Shown here one piece after another: positions 41,212 through 50,085 of a stretch of 64,000 nt of DNA. The position numbers and the translations under genes are program-made. The first letter of the stretch is position 1, and each line of letters begins with the position of its first letter. The DNA comes from Pseudomonadota bacterium (lineage in GTDB: Bacteria; Pseudomonadota; Alphaproteobacteria; Rhizobiales; Devosiaceae), in NCBI GenBank assembly GCA_023393475.1, contig JAEWLC010000053.1:124001-188000 (forward strand). The letters are read 5' to 3'. The notes below the pieces were generated by a model, which was not told where the DNA came from, ran no database searches, and saw nothing but the letters and a program-made list of their open reading frames with translations.

Positions 41212-41385
41212 TCCAAGCGCGTTCTCCGTTGCATCAAGTCCACAGGCCGGACTCACAAAATCGCGAGGAATTGTCAGCGTTAAGTTTTGTGGGCTAAGCA
41301 AATTCCATTGCACGGGCTTGTGGCCGACTCCTCCCGGTCGTTGCAGCATCCCGTTAGCCCCGGTCGACGGGTACGGAGTGTGTTG

Positions 41386-43059
41386 ATGTTGAAGCTCAAG
41401 GCCCTGTTGTTGGCGAGCACGGTGGCACTTGCGTCGCCTGTGGCAGCGTTGGCGCAGGAAGTGGTCACGGTAGCCGGCATCGAGGCGACTCGCGTCGTCA
41501 TCGCACCGCCGAAGACCGAGCTCGCCCGCATCATCAAGGCCGGCCTTTCCAAGTCCTATGCGGACGCACAGAAGGGCACCCGCGCCTACGAGCAGACCCA
41601 GAAGCTCTACTTCTTCTATGGCGCCCGCCATTTCGAGCCACTGTGGCTGAGCGAAGGCGCCGACGGCCAGGTCGAGTTCTCGGCCAATGCCGAAAAGATC
41701 ATCGACGTCTTCAAGCAGTCTGAGCTTGAGGGCTTCCGGCACGCCGACTACATCACGCCCGAGATCGACGTCAGCAGCGTTGCCAGGGACCCGGCGAGCC
41801 TCGCCGCGCTCGAGACGGCCTTCTCGGCCGCCGCGATCCGCTATGCCCAGGATGCTTTCGGCGGCCGCATCAATCCGCGCGCCGTCAACGACACCTGGAC
41901 CATCACGCCCAAGAAGATCAACGAGGCCGAGCTGCTGGTTAAGCTCGCCGAGAGCAATGACCCCGGCAAGGTGCTGCTCGCCCTGTCGCCGACCCAGCCC
42001 GAGTTTCTCGGCCTCAAGCAGGCGCTGGCGAAATTCTACGATGGCTCGGTGATCGATGCCGCCATCACCATCCCGGATGGCAAGCTCCTGAAGCCCGGCG
42101 GCAAGGACGAGCGCGTCACGCTGCTGCGCCAGCGCCTTAACGTGCCCGAACCCGAGATTCCCGAAACCGCCGGCGCCGAAGCCGCGGTCGACATTACCTA
42201 TGACGAACCCCTGGTCGAGGCGGTGAAGGCCTTCCAGGAGAGCCTTGGCCTCAACGGCGACGGCGCCATCGGTCCTGCGACCATTGCCGCGCTGAACGGC
42301 GGCTCGGCCACCACCAAGGAAGACATCATCGCCAACATGGAGCGTTGGCGCTGGGAGCCGAACGAGTACGGCGACTTCCAGGTGACGGTGAACATCCCGG
42401 AGTTCCGGCTCTGGATCATGAACAAGGACGAGGTCCACTACACGACGCGCGTCGTCGTCGGCACGCCCAAGCACCAGACGCCGGTGTTCAACAACGAGAT
42501 CCGGCACATCGTCGTCAATCCGTACTGGAACGTGCCGTCCTCGATCGCGGTCAACGAGATCAAGCCGCACCTGCTCGCCAACCCCGGCTATCTCAGCGGC
42601 CAGAACATGGAGATGCTCTACGGCGGCAAGGTCGTGAATGCTTCGGCCATCGACTGGACCCAGACCAACATCAAGCAGTTCCACATCCGCCAGAAGCCTG
42701 GTCCTGGCAATGCGCTGGGACAGGTCAAGTTCCTGTTCCCCAACGAGCACGACGTGTACCTCCACGACACGCCGTCCAAGTCGCTGTTTTCGCGCTCGTT
42801 CCGCGCCTACAGCCACGGCTGCGTGCGCGTCGAGAACCCGATGGATTTCGCCGATGCGCTGCTAGCACTCGAGCCGGACATGACGGCCGACACGCTCAAG
42901 GCCGCCTTCGGCGACAAGGAACGCTGGTTCAACCTCAAGAACAGGATTCCGGTTCACATCTCCTACTTCACCCTGCGCGTCGATGCCGACGGCACCATCC
43001 GCTCGTATGGCGACGTGTACGGCCTCAACCAGCGGTTGAAAGAGCTGCTGGCCGAGTAG
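41386..43059 (+). CDS. L,D-transpeptidase with peptidoglycan-binding domain (YcbB-like)
   Basis: This 557-residue periplasmic enzyme has a signal peptide (residues 1-24, ending ALAQ), a helical domain, a peptidoglycan-binding region (about 275-305, AVKAFQESLGLNGDGAIGP) and a YkuD catalytic domain (about 330-500). The active site is YSHGCVRVENP with Cys479, and an upstream His is in HDTPSKSLF. It makes 3-3 cross-links or attaches proteins to peptidoglycan. The ATG at 41386 follows GGAG; an ATG at 41287 would place residues before the signal peptide. Confidence 0.93.
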   Translation: MLKLKALLLASTVALASPVAALAQEVVTVAGIEATRVVIAPPKTELARIIKAGLSKSYADAQKGTRAYEQTQKLYFFYGARHFEPLWLSEGADGQVEFSANAEKIIDVFKQSELEGFRHADYITPEIDVSSVARDPASLAALETAFSAAAIRYAQDAFGGRINPRAVNDTWTITPKKINEAELLVKLAESNDPGKVLLALSPTQPEFLGLKQALAKFYDGSVIDAAITIPDGKLLKPGGKDERVTLLRQRLNVPEPEIPETAGAEAAVDITYDEPLVEAVKAFQESLGLNGDGAIGPATIAALNGGSATTKEDIIANMERWRWEPNEYGDFQVTVNIPEFRLWIMNKDEVHYTTRVVVGTPKHQTPVFNNEIRHIVVNPYWNVPSSIAVNEIKPHLLANPGYLSGQNMEMLYGGKVVNASAIDWTQTNIKQFHIRQKPGPGNALGQVKFLFPNEHDVYLHDTPSKSLFSRSFRAYSHGCVRVENPMDFADALLALEPDMTADTLKAAFGDKERWFNLKNRIPVHISYFTLRVDADGTIRSYGDVYGLNQRLKELLAE

Positions 43060-43089
43060 AAACCCCGCTGTAGTCGGACTAGGATTTTC

Positions 43090-43120
43090 GGGTCGGCGCC
43101 AGTTGCGCCGGCCCTTTTCG
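43090..43120 (+). terminator. rho-independent terminator after the L,D-transpeptidase gene
   Basis: The hairpin GGGTCGGCGC-CAGTT-GCGCCGGCCC (43090-43114, one mismatch) is followed by TTTTCGTT. Confidence 0.8.
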
Positions 43121-43311
43121 TTGCGGCTTTGCCAATGCCGGGAGCCAACCGTTTACGGCTGCTTAGGAAATTGGCCTTGGTTCAGCCGGATTTTCTGCCT
43201 AGAAAGTGCATCGGTGGCGGCTTTGGGGCTACCAGGTAGTGGCGTTAACGGCTTCTAATCCATCGGACGCTACGGTTTATCTACCATAGACTAGATCGGG
43301 TCGGTCGGGGC

Positions 43312-44928
43312 GTGACGGGCAAACTATTCGGGATTTGGCGGAAGCTGCCGCGGCTGTTGCTGGCCGCGACGATGGCTATGACCGTGCTTCTGCCGCCGAC
43401 AACGCTGCCGGTGAGTGCCGCTTTCGGTAGCGGCAGCTCGGGGGGCGACCGCACGCTCTTCCTCCACCACACCCATACCGGCGAAACCGCCAGGTTCACC
43501 TTCAAGCGCAACGGCAAGTACGACCAGGCCGTGCTGCGGCAGATGAACGTCTTCCTCGCCGACTGGCGCACCAAAGAGCCGACGAAGATGGATCCCGCCC
43601 TCTTCGACCTCCTCTGGGAAGTGTACCAGGAAGTCGGCGGCACCCAGCCCTACAACATCGTTTCGTCCTATCGCTCTCCCAAGACCAACAAGATGCTGGC
43701 CTCGAAATCCTCGGGCGTGGCCGACAACAGCCAGCATATGAAGGGCAAGGCGATGGACGTGTTCATCCCCGGGGTGAACCTGTCCAAGCTCCGTGCCGCG
43801 GCCATGCGCCACCAGGTCGGCGGCGTCGGCTTCTACCCCACTTCCGGCAGCCCCTTTGTCCATATGGACACCGGCAACGTCCGCGCCTGGCCGCGCATGA
43901 CCCGCGCCCAGTTGCAGAAGGTCTTCCCCGACGGCAAGACCCTGCACCTGCCGGTCGACGGCAAGCCGCTGTCGAATTCGGGCCGTGCCTACGCCCAGGC
44001 CGAATGGACCAAGTGCCACACCGTGCCCTGCAACGGCGACGCCATCTACGAGCCGGCCCCGGAAGTCATGCTGGCCGAGAATGCCGAAGAGGCCGCGCCG
44101 ATCCCCGCAATTCGTCCGCGCACGCTCTCGGGCGAAGCGACGATCATGCTGGCCGCCGCCACCGAGCCGACCCAGCGCATAGTCCCGACCTTCGAGGTCG
44201 CGGCCCCCATCCCTGTCATGCGTGGCGCGACCCAGCTCGCCGCCATCGATACCGCCGCCTTCGAGGCCGTGGGCGCGCCGGTTCCGCTGATGAAGTCGCA
44301 GGCCATCCAGCTCGCGACGCGTGGCCGGATCGAGGGCGAAACCGCGGTAGCCGCGCTCGAAGCCATCGACATGCCCAAGCCGCGCGTACTGATGACGCCG
44401 AAAGAGGGCGAGATGGTCACCGCCTATGTGCCGACCAGCACGAACCCCGAGGCCCAGCGCGCGCTCGAAATGATCATCGAGCGTGAGACGGCCGTGGCGC
44501 AGACCCTGCCGACCAAGGAAGAGATTCTCGCCCACACCAGCATCCGCACCGCATCGCTCGGCGGCGTGTCGGGGCTTAAGGGCATGTTCGACATGACCTT
44601 CAACGCGCTGACCGGCAACACCTCCCCTGCCCCGATGCAGCAGGCGCTCGCCGACTTCGCGCAGAACCGCCAGCCCAATGGCAGCATCGAGCTGCGCGGC
44701 ATCGAACTCGTCGCCCCCGAGCTCGACCACGTCAACGACACGCTGGTCGAGCCGCAGATGATGCAGACCGGCTTCTGGGCCGAAATGACCGAAGCCGAGG
44801 GCTGGCTCGACAAGACCACCGAACTCGGCCCCCTCACCGGCCGCGTCGCCTTCCTTCCCGACAATGCCGCAATCCCTGCTTACGACCGCTTCGTCACCAG
44901 CGGCCTCCAGCTGGTCGCGGAACGCTAG
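43312..44928 (+). CDS. DUF882 peptidase (YcbK/M15A-like) with long C-terminal extension
   Basis: This 538-residue exported protein (N-terminal hydrophobic segment about residues 12-36) has a DUF882/M15A domain at about 45-215. Zinc ligands are in SQHMKGKAMDVFIPG (His142, Asp149) and in FVHMDTG. This is the fold of D,D- or L,D-peptidases acting on peptidoglycan. The remaining 320 residues are Ala/Pro/Met-rich, with repeated A-P-I-P-A/V-M/I-R-type segments, and no recognised domain. The GTG start has only a weak ribosome site. It follows the L,D-transpeptidase gene. Confidence 0.85.
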   Translation: MTGKLFGIWRKLPRLLLAATMAMTVLLPPTTLPVSAAFGSGSSGGDRTLFLHHTHTGETARFTFKRNGKYDQAVLRQMNVFLADWRTKEPTKMDPALFDLLWEVYQEVGGTQPYNIVSSYRSPKTNKMLASKSSGVADNSQHMKGKAMDVFIPGVNLSKLRAAAMRHQVGGVGFYPTSGSPFVHMDTGNVRAWPRMTRAQLQKVFPDGKTLHLPVDGKPLSNSGRAYAQAEWTKCHTVPCNGDAIYEPAPEVMLAENAEEAAPIPAIRPRTLSGEATIMLAAATEPTQRIVPTFEVAAPIPVMRGATQLAAIDTAAFEAVGAPVPLMKSQAIQLATRGRIEGETAVAALEAIDMPKPRVLMTPKEGEMVTAYVPTSTNPEAQRALEMIIERETAVAQTLPTKEEILAHTSIRTASLGGVSGLKGMFDMTFNALTGNTSPAPMQQALADFAQNRQPNGSIELRGIELVAPELDHVNDTLVEPQMMQTGFWAEMTEAEGWLDKTTELGPLTGRVAFLPDNAAIPAYDRFVTSGLQLVAER

Positions 44929-44930
44929 GA

Positions 44931-44973
44931 GCGCTTTCAGGAAAAGTTGCAGACTTTTCCGGTTCGAAAGCGC
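44931..44973. repeat. intergenic palindrome, probable dispersed repeat
   Basis: Imperfect inverted repeat with two nested stems: GCGCTTTC (44931-44938) with GAAAGCGC (44966-44973), and inside it GGAAAAGT with ACTTTTCC around the loop TGCAG. Similar palindromes with an AGGAAAAGT...CGGTT core are common between genes of Hyphomicrobiales genomes. Only one copy is seen in this window. Confidence 0.6.
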
Positions 44974-45124
44974 GACCAAGCAGGAGAGTTAGCGTGGCCA
45001 GCCGTTTCGACGAAACAGCAAAGCAACGCCAAAAAGCCGCGTCAGCAAGGCGTTGCAATGCCCGTGCCGAGCCTCTAAGTCTCAAGCGAGACCCGGCCCG
45101 TTACCGGCGAAGGATCGGTAAACT

Positions 45125-47047
45125 TTGGATAAGCCGCAGACACCGCTGCTCGACCGCGTTTCGACGCCGGCGGACCTCAAGAATTTTTCGCGTGAAGAGT
45201 TGCGCCAGGTCGCCGACGAGCTGCGCTCGGAAGTGATCGACGCCGTGTCCGTGACCGGCGGGCATCTCGGCGCCGGCCTCGGCGTCGTCGAGCTCACCGT
45301 CGCGCTCCATGCCACTTTCGATACGCCGAACGACCGCCTGATCTGGGACGTCGGCCACCAGGCCTATCCGCACAAGGTGCTTACCGGTCGCCGCGACCGC
45401 ATCCGCACCCTGCGCCAGAAGGACGGGCTCTCCGGCTTCACCCGCCGCGTCGAGAGCGAATACGACCCCTTCGGCGCCGGCCACTCGTCCACCTCGATCT
45501 CCGCCGGGCTAGGCATGGCCGTGGCCTCGGACCTCAAGGGCGAGGCGCGCAACGTGATCGCCGTCATCGGCGATGGCGCCATGTCGGCGGGCATGGCCTA
45601 CGAGGCGATGAACAATGCCGGCGCCATGGACGCGCGGCTGGTCGTCATCCTCAACGACAACGACATGTCGATCGCGCCCCCCACCGGCGCCATGCGGTCG
45701 TACCTCGCCAAGCTCGTCTCGGGCCCGTTCTACCGCGGCTTCCGGGATACAGCGAAGTCGATCACCGGCAAGATGCCGCGTCTCATTCACGAGACGGCGC
45801 GCAAGACCGAGGAATTCGCCCGCTCCTTCTTCACCGGCGGCACGCTGTTCGAAGAACTCGGCTTCTTCTACGTTGGCCCCATCGACGGCCATAACCTCAA
45901 CGACCTCATGGACGTGCTGCACAACGTGAAGCACCACGAGGGCGGCCCGGTGCTGGTGCATGTCGTCACCAAGAAGGGGTATGGCTACGCGCCGGCCGAG
46001 AACTCCGCCGACAAGTACCACGGCGTCAACAAGTTCAACGTCATCACCGGCGCCCAGGCAAAGCCCCAGTCGAACGCCCCGAGCTACACCTCGGTCTTCG
46101 CCCAGGCCCTGATCGCCGAGGCCAAGGCCGACGACCGTGTCGTCGCGGTGACGGCCGCGATGCCGAACGGCACCGGCCTCGACAAGTTCGCCGAACTCTT
46201 CCCCACCCGCACCTTCGATGTCGGCATCGCCGAGCAGCATGCCGTGACCTTCGCGGCGGGCATGGCGACCGAAGGCATGAAGCCGTTCGTCGCCATCTAC
46301 TCGACCTTTCTGCAGCGCGCCTACGACCAGGTGATCCACGACGTCGCCGTGCAGGGCCTGCCCGTGCGCTTCGCCATCGACCGCGCCGGCTATGTCGGCG
46401 CCGACGGCCCGACCCACGCCGGCAACTACGACAACGCCTATCTCGGCGCCATTCCCGGCATGGTCATCATGGCTGCGGGCGACGAGGCGGAGCTGAAGCA
46501 CATGGTGGCGACGGCCGCCGCCTATGACGAGGGCCCGATCGCCTTCCGCTACCCGCGCGGCGATGGCCTCGGCGTCGACATGCCCGAGCGCGGCAGCGTG
46601 CTCGAAATCGGCAAGGGCCGCGTGCTGCGCGAGGGCAAGTCCGTCGCGCTGGTCAATTTCGGCACCCGCCTCGGCGAGGCCATCGCCGCCGGCGAAAAGC
46701 TGATGGCCTATGGCCTCAACCCCACCATCGCCGACATGCGCTTTTTGAAGCCGCTCGACGAGAAGCTGCTGGCCCGCCTCGCCCATGAGCACGAGCTGCT
46801 CATCACCATCGAGGAGGGCGGCATCGGCGGCTTTGGCAGCCACGTCGCGAGTTTCCTCGCCACCAACGGCCTCCTCGACGGCAAGCTGAAATTCCGCCCG
46901 CTGATGCTGCCCGACACCTTTGTCGAGCAGGCCAGCGTCAACGACATGTACGCCGCCGCCGGGCTGGATCGCGCCGGCATCGTCACGACGACACTGACGA
47001 CGCTGGGCATCGACGGCGAAAACGCGGCTAAGTCGACTCTCGCCTAG
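45125..47047 (+). CDS. dxs: 1-deoxy-D-xylulose-5-phosphate synthase
   Basis: This 640-residue thiamine-diphosphate enzyme joins pyruvate and glyceraldehyde-3-phosphate in the first step of MEP isoprenoid synthesis. Motifs include SVTGGHLGAGLGVVELTVAL, the ThDP/Mg site AVIGDGAMSAGMAYEA with NDNDMSI, and the catalytic Glu region VGIAEQHAVTFAAG. The start is TTG at 45125 (DKPQTPLLDRV follows, as in relatives), with AAGGA 9 bases upstream. A palindromic repeat lies upstream. Confidence 0.97.
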   Translation: MDKPQTPLLDRVSTPADLKNFSREELRQVADELRSEVIDAVSVTGGHLGAGLGVVELTVALHATFDTPNDRLIWDVGHQAYPHKVLTGRRDRIRTLRQKDGLSGFTRRVESEYDPFGAGHSSTSISAGLGMAVASDLKGEARNVIAVIGDGAMSAGMAYEAMNNAGAMDARLVVILNDNDMSIAPPTGAMRSYLAKLVSGPFYRGFRDTAKSITGKMPRLIHETARKTEEFARSFFTGGTLFEELGFFYVGPIDGHNLNDLMDVLHNVKHHEGGPVLVHVVTKKGYGYAPAENSADKYHGVNKFNVITGAQAKPQSNAPSYTSVFAQALIAEAKADDRVVAVTAAMPNGTGLDKFAELFPTRTFDVGIAEQHAVTFAAGMATEGMKPFVAIYSTFLQRAYDQVIHDVAVQGLPVRFAIDRAGYVGADGPTHAGNYDNAYLGAIPGMVIMAAGDEAELKHMVATAAAYDEGPIAFRYPRGDGLGVDMPERGSVLEIGKGRVLREGKSVALVNFGTRLGEAIAAGEKLMAYGLNPTIADMRFLKPLDEKLLARLAHEHELLITIEEGGIGGFGSHVASFLATNGLLDGKLKFRPLMLPDTFVEQASVNDMYAAAGLDRAGIVTTTLTTLGIDGENAAKSTLA

Positions 47048-47063
47048 GCCCACCTCCGAAACA

Positions 47064-47093
47064 TTGACGCCCTGCTTTTCCGGCCGTTACTTA
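47064..47093 (+). promoter_or_regulatory. candidate promoter of the orphan gene after dxs
   Basis: TTGACG (47064-47069) and TACTTA (47088-47093) are 18 bases apart, placing a start about 10 bases before GGAG (47106-47109). Confidence 0.35.
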
Positions 47094-47122
47094 TTGCCGA
47101 GAGATGGAGCTTGGGCCGCGCC

Positions 47123-47554
47123 GTGGATTCCCGACTTTCTGTTGTTCTCCATCCAAATTGGAAGCATGTGCGGAATTCGAACGGCGCCTCGCTGTTCATG
47201 CGCCGATCACGACGCAACAACAACGCACTGCAGGTGAGCTGGACCAGTTGGAACCCTTCGGCTTCTGTGGCTATGGATCTTCCAGACGGGTTGACCCGCT
47301 GGATCGAACAACTGGGCGGCACTGATATCCAGCTCGCGACATCAGATCAGCCACATCGGCTAAGCTCTGCCGAGTTTCGCGCGGCAGACTTTGCATACTG
47401 TCGGGCATGGAACATTAAGCATGGAAACGCACTGATCAGCGTAACCTTCATCTGCGACGAGCTCCCGACCGAGAAGGAGCTGCAAGAGGCGACTGGTATT
47501 GCGGAGACCCTGAGGCTCGAGCATGTGCCGAAAAAGAGATGGGGCTTCTTCTAG
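47123..47554 (+). CDS. hypothetical protein (orphan)
   Basis: This soluble protein of about 143 residues has no signal peptide or membrane segment: an N-terminal strand-rich part (LSVVLHPNWKHVRNSNG), a central amphipathic part and a helical C-terminus ending PKKRWGFF. The start is uncertain: GTG at 47123, or TTG at 47111, which is too close to GGAG. Base composition is lower in GC than dxs and the next gene, suggesting transfer. I recognise no family. It lies 72 bases before the HerA-like gene on the same strand. Confidence 0.6.
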   Translation: MDSRLSVVLHPNWKHVRNSNGASLFMRRSRRNNNALQVSWTSWNPSASVAMDLPDGLTRWIEQLGGTDIQLATSDQPHRLSSAEFRAADFAYCRAWNIKHGNALISVTFICDELPTEKELQEATGIAETLRLEHVPKKRWGFF

Positions 47555-47626
47555 CTGCTGGTGACATCGTGTGTGTGAGGCCTTCCCGCCTCACCCCGGC
47601 GTATGAGAATCAGCTAACCAAATCCC

Positions 47627-49117
47627 ATGCAGGTCGCGATCGACATGGGTGTGGCGCAAGGTGGCGCCGAGGCGAAGCTCGATCTCGAGGAACTGCTCGC
47701 GACCCGCCTGCTCGTGCAAGGCAATTCCGGCTCCGGCAAGTCGCACCTGCTCCGGCGCCTGCTCGAACAGAGCGCCCCCTGGGTGCAGCAATGCATCGTC
47801 GATCCCGAGGGTGATTTCGTCACGCTTGCCGACAAGTATGGCCACCTCGTCGTCGATGCCTCTCGCTCGGAAAGCGAACTCACCACCATCGCCGCCCGCG
47901 TCCGTCAGCACCGTGTCTCGGTGGTGCTCAGCCTCGAAGGACTCGATGTCGAACAGCAGATGCGCTGCGCCGCCGCCTTCCTCGGCGGCCTCTTCGATGC
48001 CGATCGCGACTACTGGTATCCGATGCTCGTCGTCGTCGACGAAGCACAGCTCTTCGCCCCCGCCATCGCCGGCGAGGTCTCCGACGAAGCGCGAAAACTC
48101 TCGCTCGGCGCCATGACCAACCTGATGTGCCGCGGCCGCAAGCGCGGGCTCGCCGGCGTCATTGCCACGCAGCGGCTGGCGAAGCTCGCGAAAAACGTCG
48201 CCGCCGAGGCCTCCAACTTCCTGATGGGCCGCACCTTCCTCGATATCGACATGGCCCGCGCCGCCGACCTCCTCGGCATGGAGCGCCGTCAGGCCGAGAT
48301 GTTCCGCGATCTGAACCGCGGCCACTTCGTCGCCCTTGGCCCCGCCATGTCGCGCCGCCCGCTACCCATGGTGATCGGCCCGGTCGAGACTTCCGCCCGC
48401 TCGTCGAGCCCCAAGCTGATGCCGCTGCCCGACGCGCCGGTGGATGCGAAGGAACTGATCTTCGCCCCGGTGCCCGAGGCCCAGCGCCCGGTGCGCCGGC
48501 CGCCGCCACCTCCGCCACCCTCGACCAACGACCTGCTGGCCCAGTTGGTCCGCACGCAGTCGCCGCAGCCGCGCTCGGACGAGCCGGTGATCGACGAGGC
48601 CGAGCGCGATCGCGCCATCGACGATGTTATCCGTGAACTGCTCGAGGATCGCGACGCCGCCTATCGCTCGGTCGCGGTGCTGTACCAGGATTTCCTCGTC
48701 CGCTGCCGCATCCGCCGAGTGCCCGGCGAAGCACTGGCGCTGCCTGCCTTTCGGCGCAAGCTCGCCGTCGTTCGCGCCGGCGTTGCCGATGAGACGGCCC
48801 AGTCGGAAACCTGGAAGACCGCACTCGAGCTCTCCGCCCAGTTGGCCGACGATGTGCAGGGCGTGTTCCTCGTCCTGGCACGCGCGGCCGTCGAAGGCCT
48901 GCCCTGCCCGTCCGACGCCACCCTCGCCCGCGCCTACGGCACCCACTCGCCCGGCCGCGCCCGGCGGCTGCTGACCTATTTCGAGGAACGTGGCCTGCTT
49001 GTCGTCCGCATGGACCTGCGGAACCAGCGTATCGTCGCCTTCCCCGATCTCGGGGCGGAGACGGCACCAGGCAGCCCGGACGCACCGGACTACGACGAAC
49101 GCTCCGCCGCCGAGTGA
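47627..49117 (+). CDS. HerA/FtsK-like ATPase (DUF87-type)
   Basis: This 496-residue P-loop ATPase has Walker A QGNSGSGKSHLLRRL (Gly32-Ser39), Walker B LVVVDEAQLFAP (Asp138-Glu139) and an Arg-rich sensor region MCRGRKRGLAGVIATQRLAK, as in HerA/DUF87 hexameric DNA translocases. A Pro-rich linker (around residue 293) leads to a helical C-terminal domain (about 320-470) that ends in a winged-helix-like segment (HSPGRARRLLTYFEERGLLV). No NurA nuclease, Sir2 or other HerA partner is encoded nearby. It probably acts on DNA; role unknown. Confidence 0.83.
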   Translation: MQVAIDMGVAQGGAEAKLDLEELLATRLLVQGNSGSGKSHLLRRLLEQSAPWVQQCIVDPEGDFVTLADKYGHLVVDASRSESELTTIAARVRQHRVSVVLSLEGLDVEQQMRCAAAFLGGLFDADRDYWYPMLVVVDEAQLFAPAIAGEVSDEARKLSLGAMTNLMCRGRKRGLAGVIATQRLAKLAKNVAAEASNFLMGRTFLDIDMARAADLLGMERRQAEMFRDLNRGHFVALGPAMSRRPLPMVIGPVETSARSSSPKLMPLPDAPVDAKELIFAPVPEAQRPVRRPPPPPPPSTNDLLAQLVRTQSPQPRSDEPVIDEAERDRAIDDVIRELLEDRDAAYRSVAVLYQDFLVRCRIRRVPGEALALPAFRRKLAVVRAGVADETAQSETWKTALELSAQLADDVQGVFLVLARAAVEGLPCPSDATLARAYGTHSPGRARRLLTYFEERGLLVVRMDLRNQRIVAFPDLGAETAPGSPDAPDYDERSAAE

Positions 49118-49118
49118 C

Positions 49119-49893
49119 CTAGTCGTCCGGATGGCCCCAGAGGGCAAACACCCCACCGAGGCGCTGATGCTTGGGCTCAGCCGGATCCAGCTCCTCGCGC
49201 GGATCGGGCGCCCCGAGTTCCAGCGAGCTGTGAGCCGGCCGCCACCCGAGGTTCGATCCGCTTTCGACCGGCAACGGCGCCCTGGGGTTGTCTGAAATGC
49301 CGTAGACCACCCGGTAGCCAAGCGTTTCGGCATCGAGCGCCACCTCGACGAGGCCGGCAAGATCGTCGCGGTTGCACCAGAGCCGCGCTTCACGCGGCGT
49401 TGCAGGATTGCCCGCCGTGCTGATACGGATGCAGAGGCACTCGATGCCGAACTTGTCGAAGTAGAAGCGCGCCAGCGTCTCTCCGAAGACCTTCGACACG
49501 CCATAGAGCGTGTCGGGCCGCACCGGGGCGTCGGGCCCGAGCGGCAACTCGCTCGCCTCATACATGCCGACCACATGGTAGCTCGAGGCAAAGATCACGC
49601 GCCGCACGCCCGCCTGCCGAGCCGCTTTTGTAGGTCGCGGCGATGTTGGAGCCGAGGATCTCCTCCCATCCCGCCTCCTTCGACTGCGCGCCGAAATGCA
49701 CCACGGCGGAAATGCCGCCTGCCATCAGCCCATCCACCGCCGACCGGTCCGACAGGTCCGCGATCACGACCTCGCCGCCATCGGTGGGTGCCCGGATGTC
49801 GGTCGCGACAAATTCGCGGCCATGCTCCGCGAACCAGCGCCGCAGGTGCGTGCCAAGGGCGCCGGATGCTCCGGTCAGCAGGATTTTCGACAT
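49119..49893 (-). pseudogene. NAD-dependent uronate dehydrogenase-like gene, frameshifted
   Basis: The minus strand encodes an extended short-chain dehydrogenase similar to Udh, which oxidises uronic acids to aldaro-lactones. The first frame (from ATG 49893, after GGAGG) has the Rossmann motif LLTGASGALGTHL and runs to GSNIAATYK. The protein continues in another frame with AARQAGVRRVIFASSYHVVG and the catalytic YGVSK. The junction lies at the AAAA run (49626-49629). Compared with the usual TYNxxEAAR, exactly 8 bases seem lost (AA|CGTCTTCG|AA type), removing about three residues and shifting frame. Without suppression the gene is inactive. Confidence 0.82.
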
Positions 49894-50068
49894 TGGGTTC
49901 CTCCGCTCGCGTGCAGAAGACCCGCCCCTTGCGCGCCGCGCAAGCCCCACCCTGGCGCCCGATCTGGCCGGTACTCCGCCGCCGAATAGCGGCGCGCTCT
50001 ATCCCCGCTCCGCGCCTCCGGCGTTATTCTGCTTTGCCCAGCGGCGTCGGCCCTTTTTGCTTTCCTCT

Positions 50069-50085
50069 TAGTAGTTAAACGACTA
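50069..50085. promoter_or_regulatory. operator-like palindrome upstream of the endolysin-like gene
   Basis: The AT-rich inverted repeat TAGT-A-GTT-A-AAC-G-ACTA (15 of 17 positions symmetric) stands out in the GC-rich region, 67 bases before the start codon. It also overlaps a near-CtrA motif (TTAA-N7-TTAC, 50075-50089). It is followed by ATTACACTGGGTGTATG, which may hold the promoter. Confidence 0.45.

Noticed and set aside
43245..43259. CtrA-like motif TTAA-N7-TAAT before the DUF882 gene
   Set aside because: Only the first half matches; with two mismatches in the second half it is not distinguishable from chance.
44994..45236. 80-codon frame with GTG start and GGAG site upstream of and overlapping dxs
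   Set aside because: After 43 codons it becomes an Arg-rich out-of-frame reading of dxs, and the overlap of 112 bases with a conserved gene makes a real protein unlikely.
47627..49117. Phage-defence island around the HerA-like ATPase
   Set aside because: No partner nuclease, Sir2, helicase or integrase is present and flanking genes are housekeeping; reported only as a low-certainty idea.
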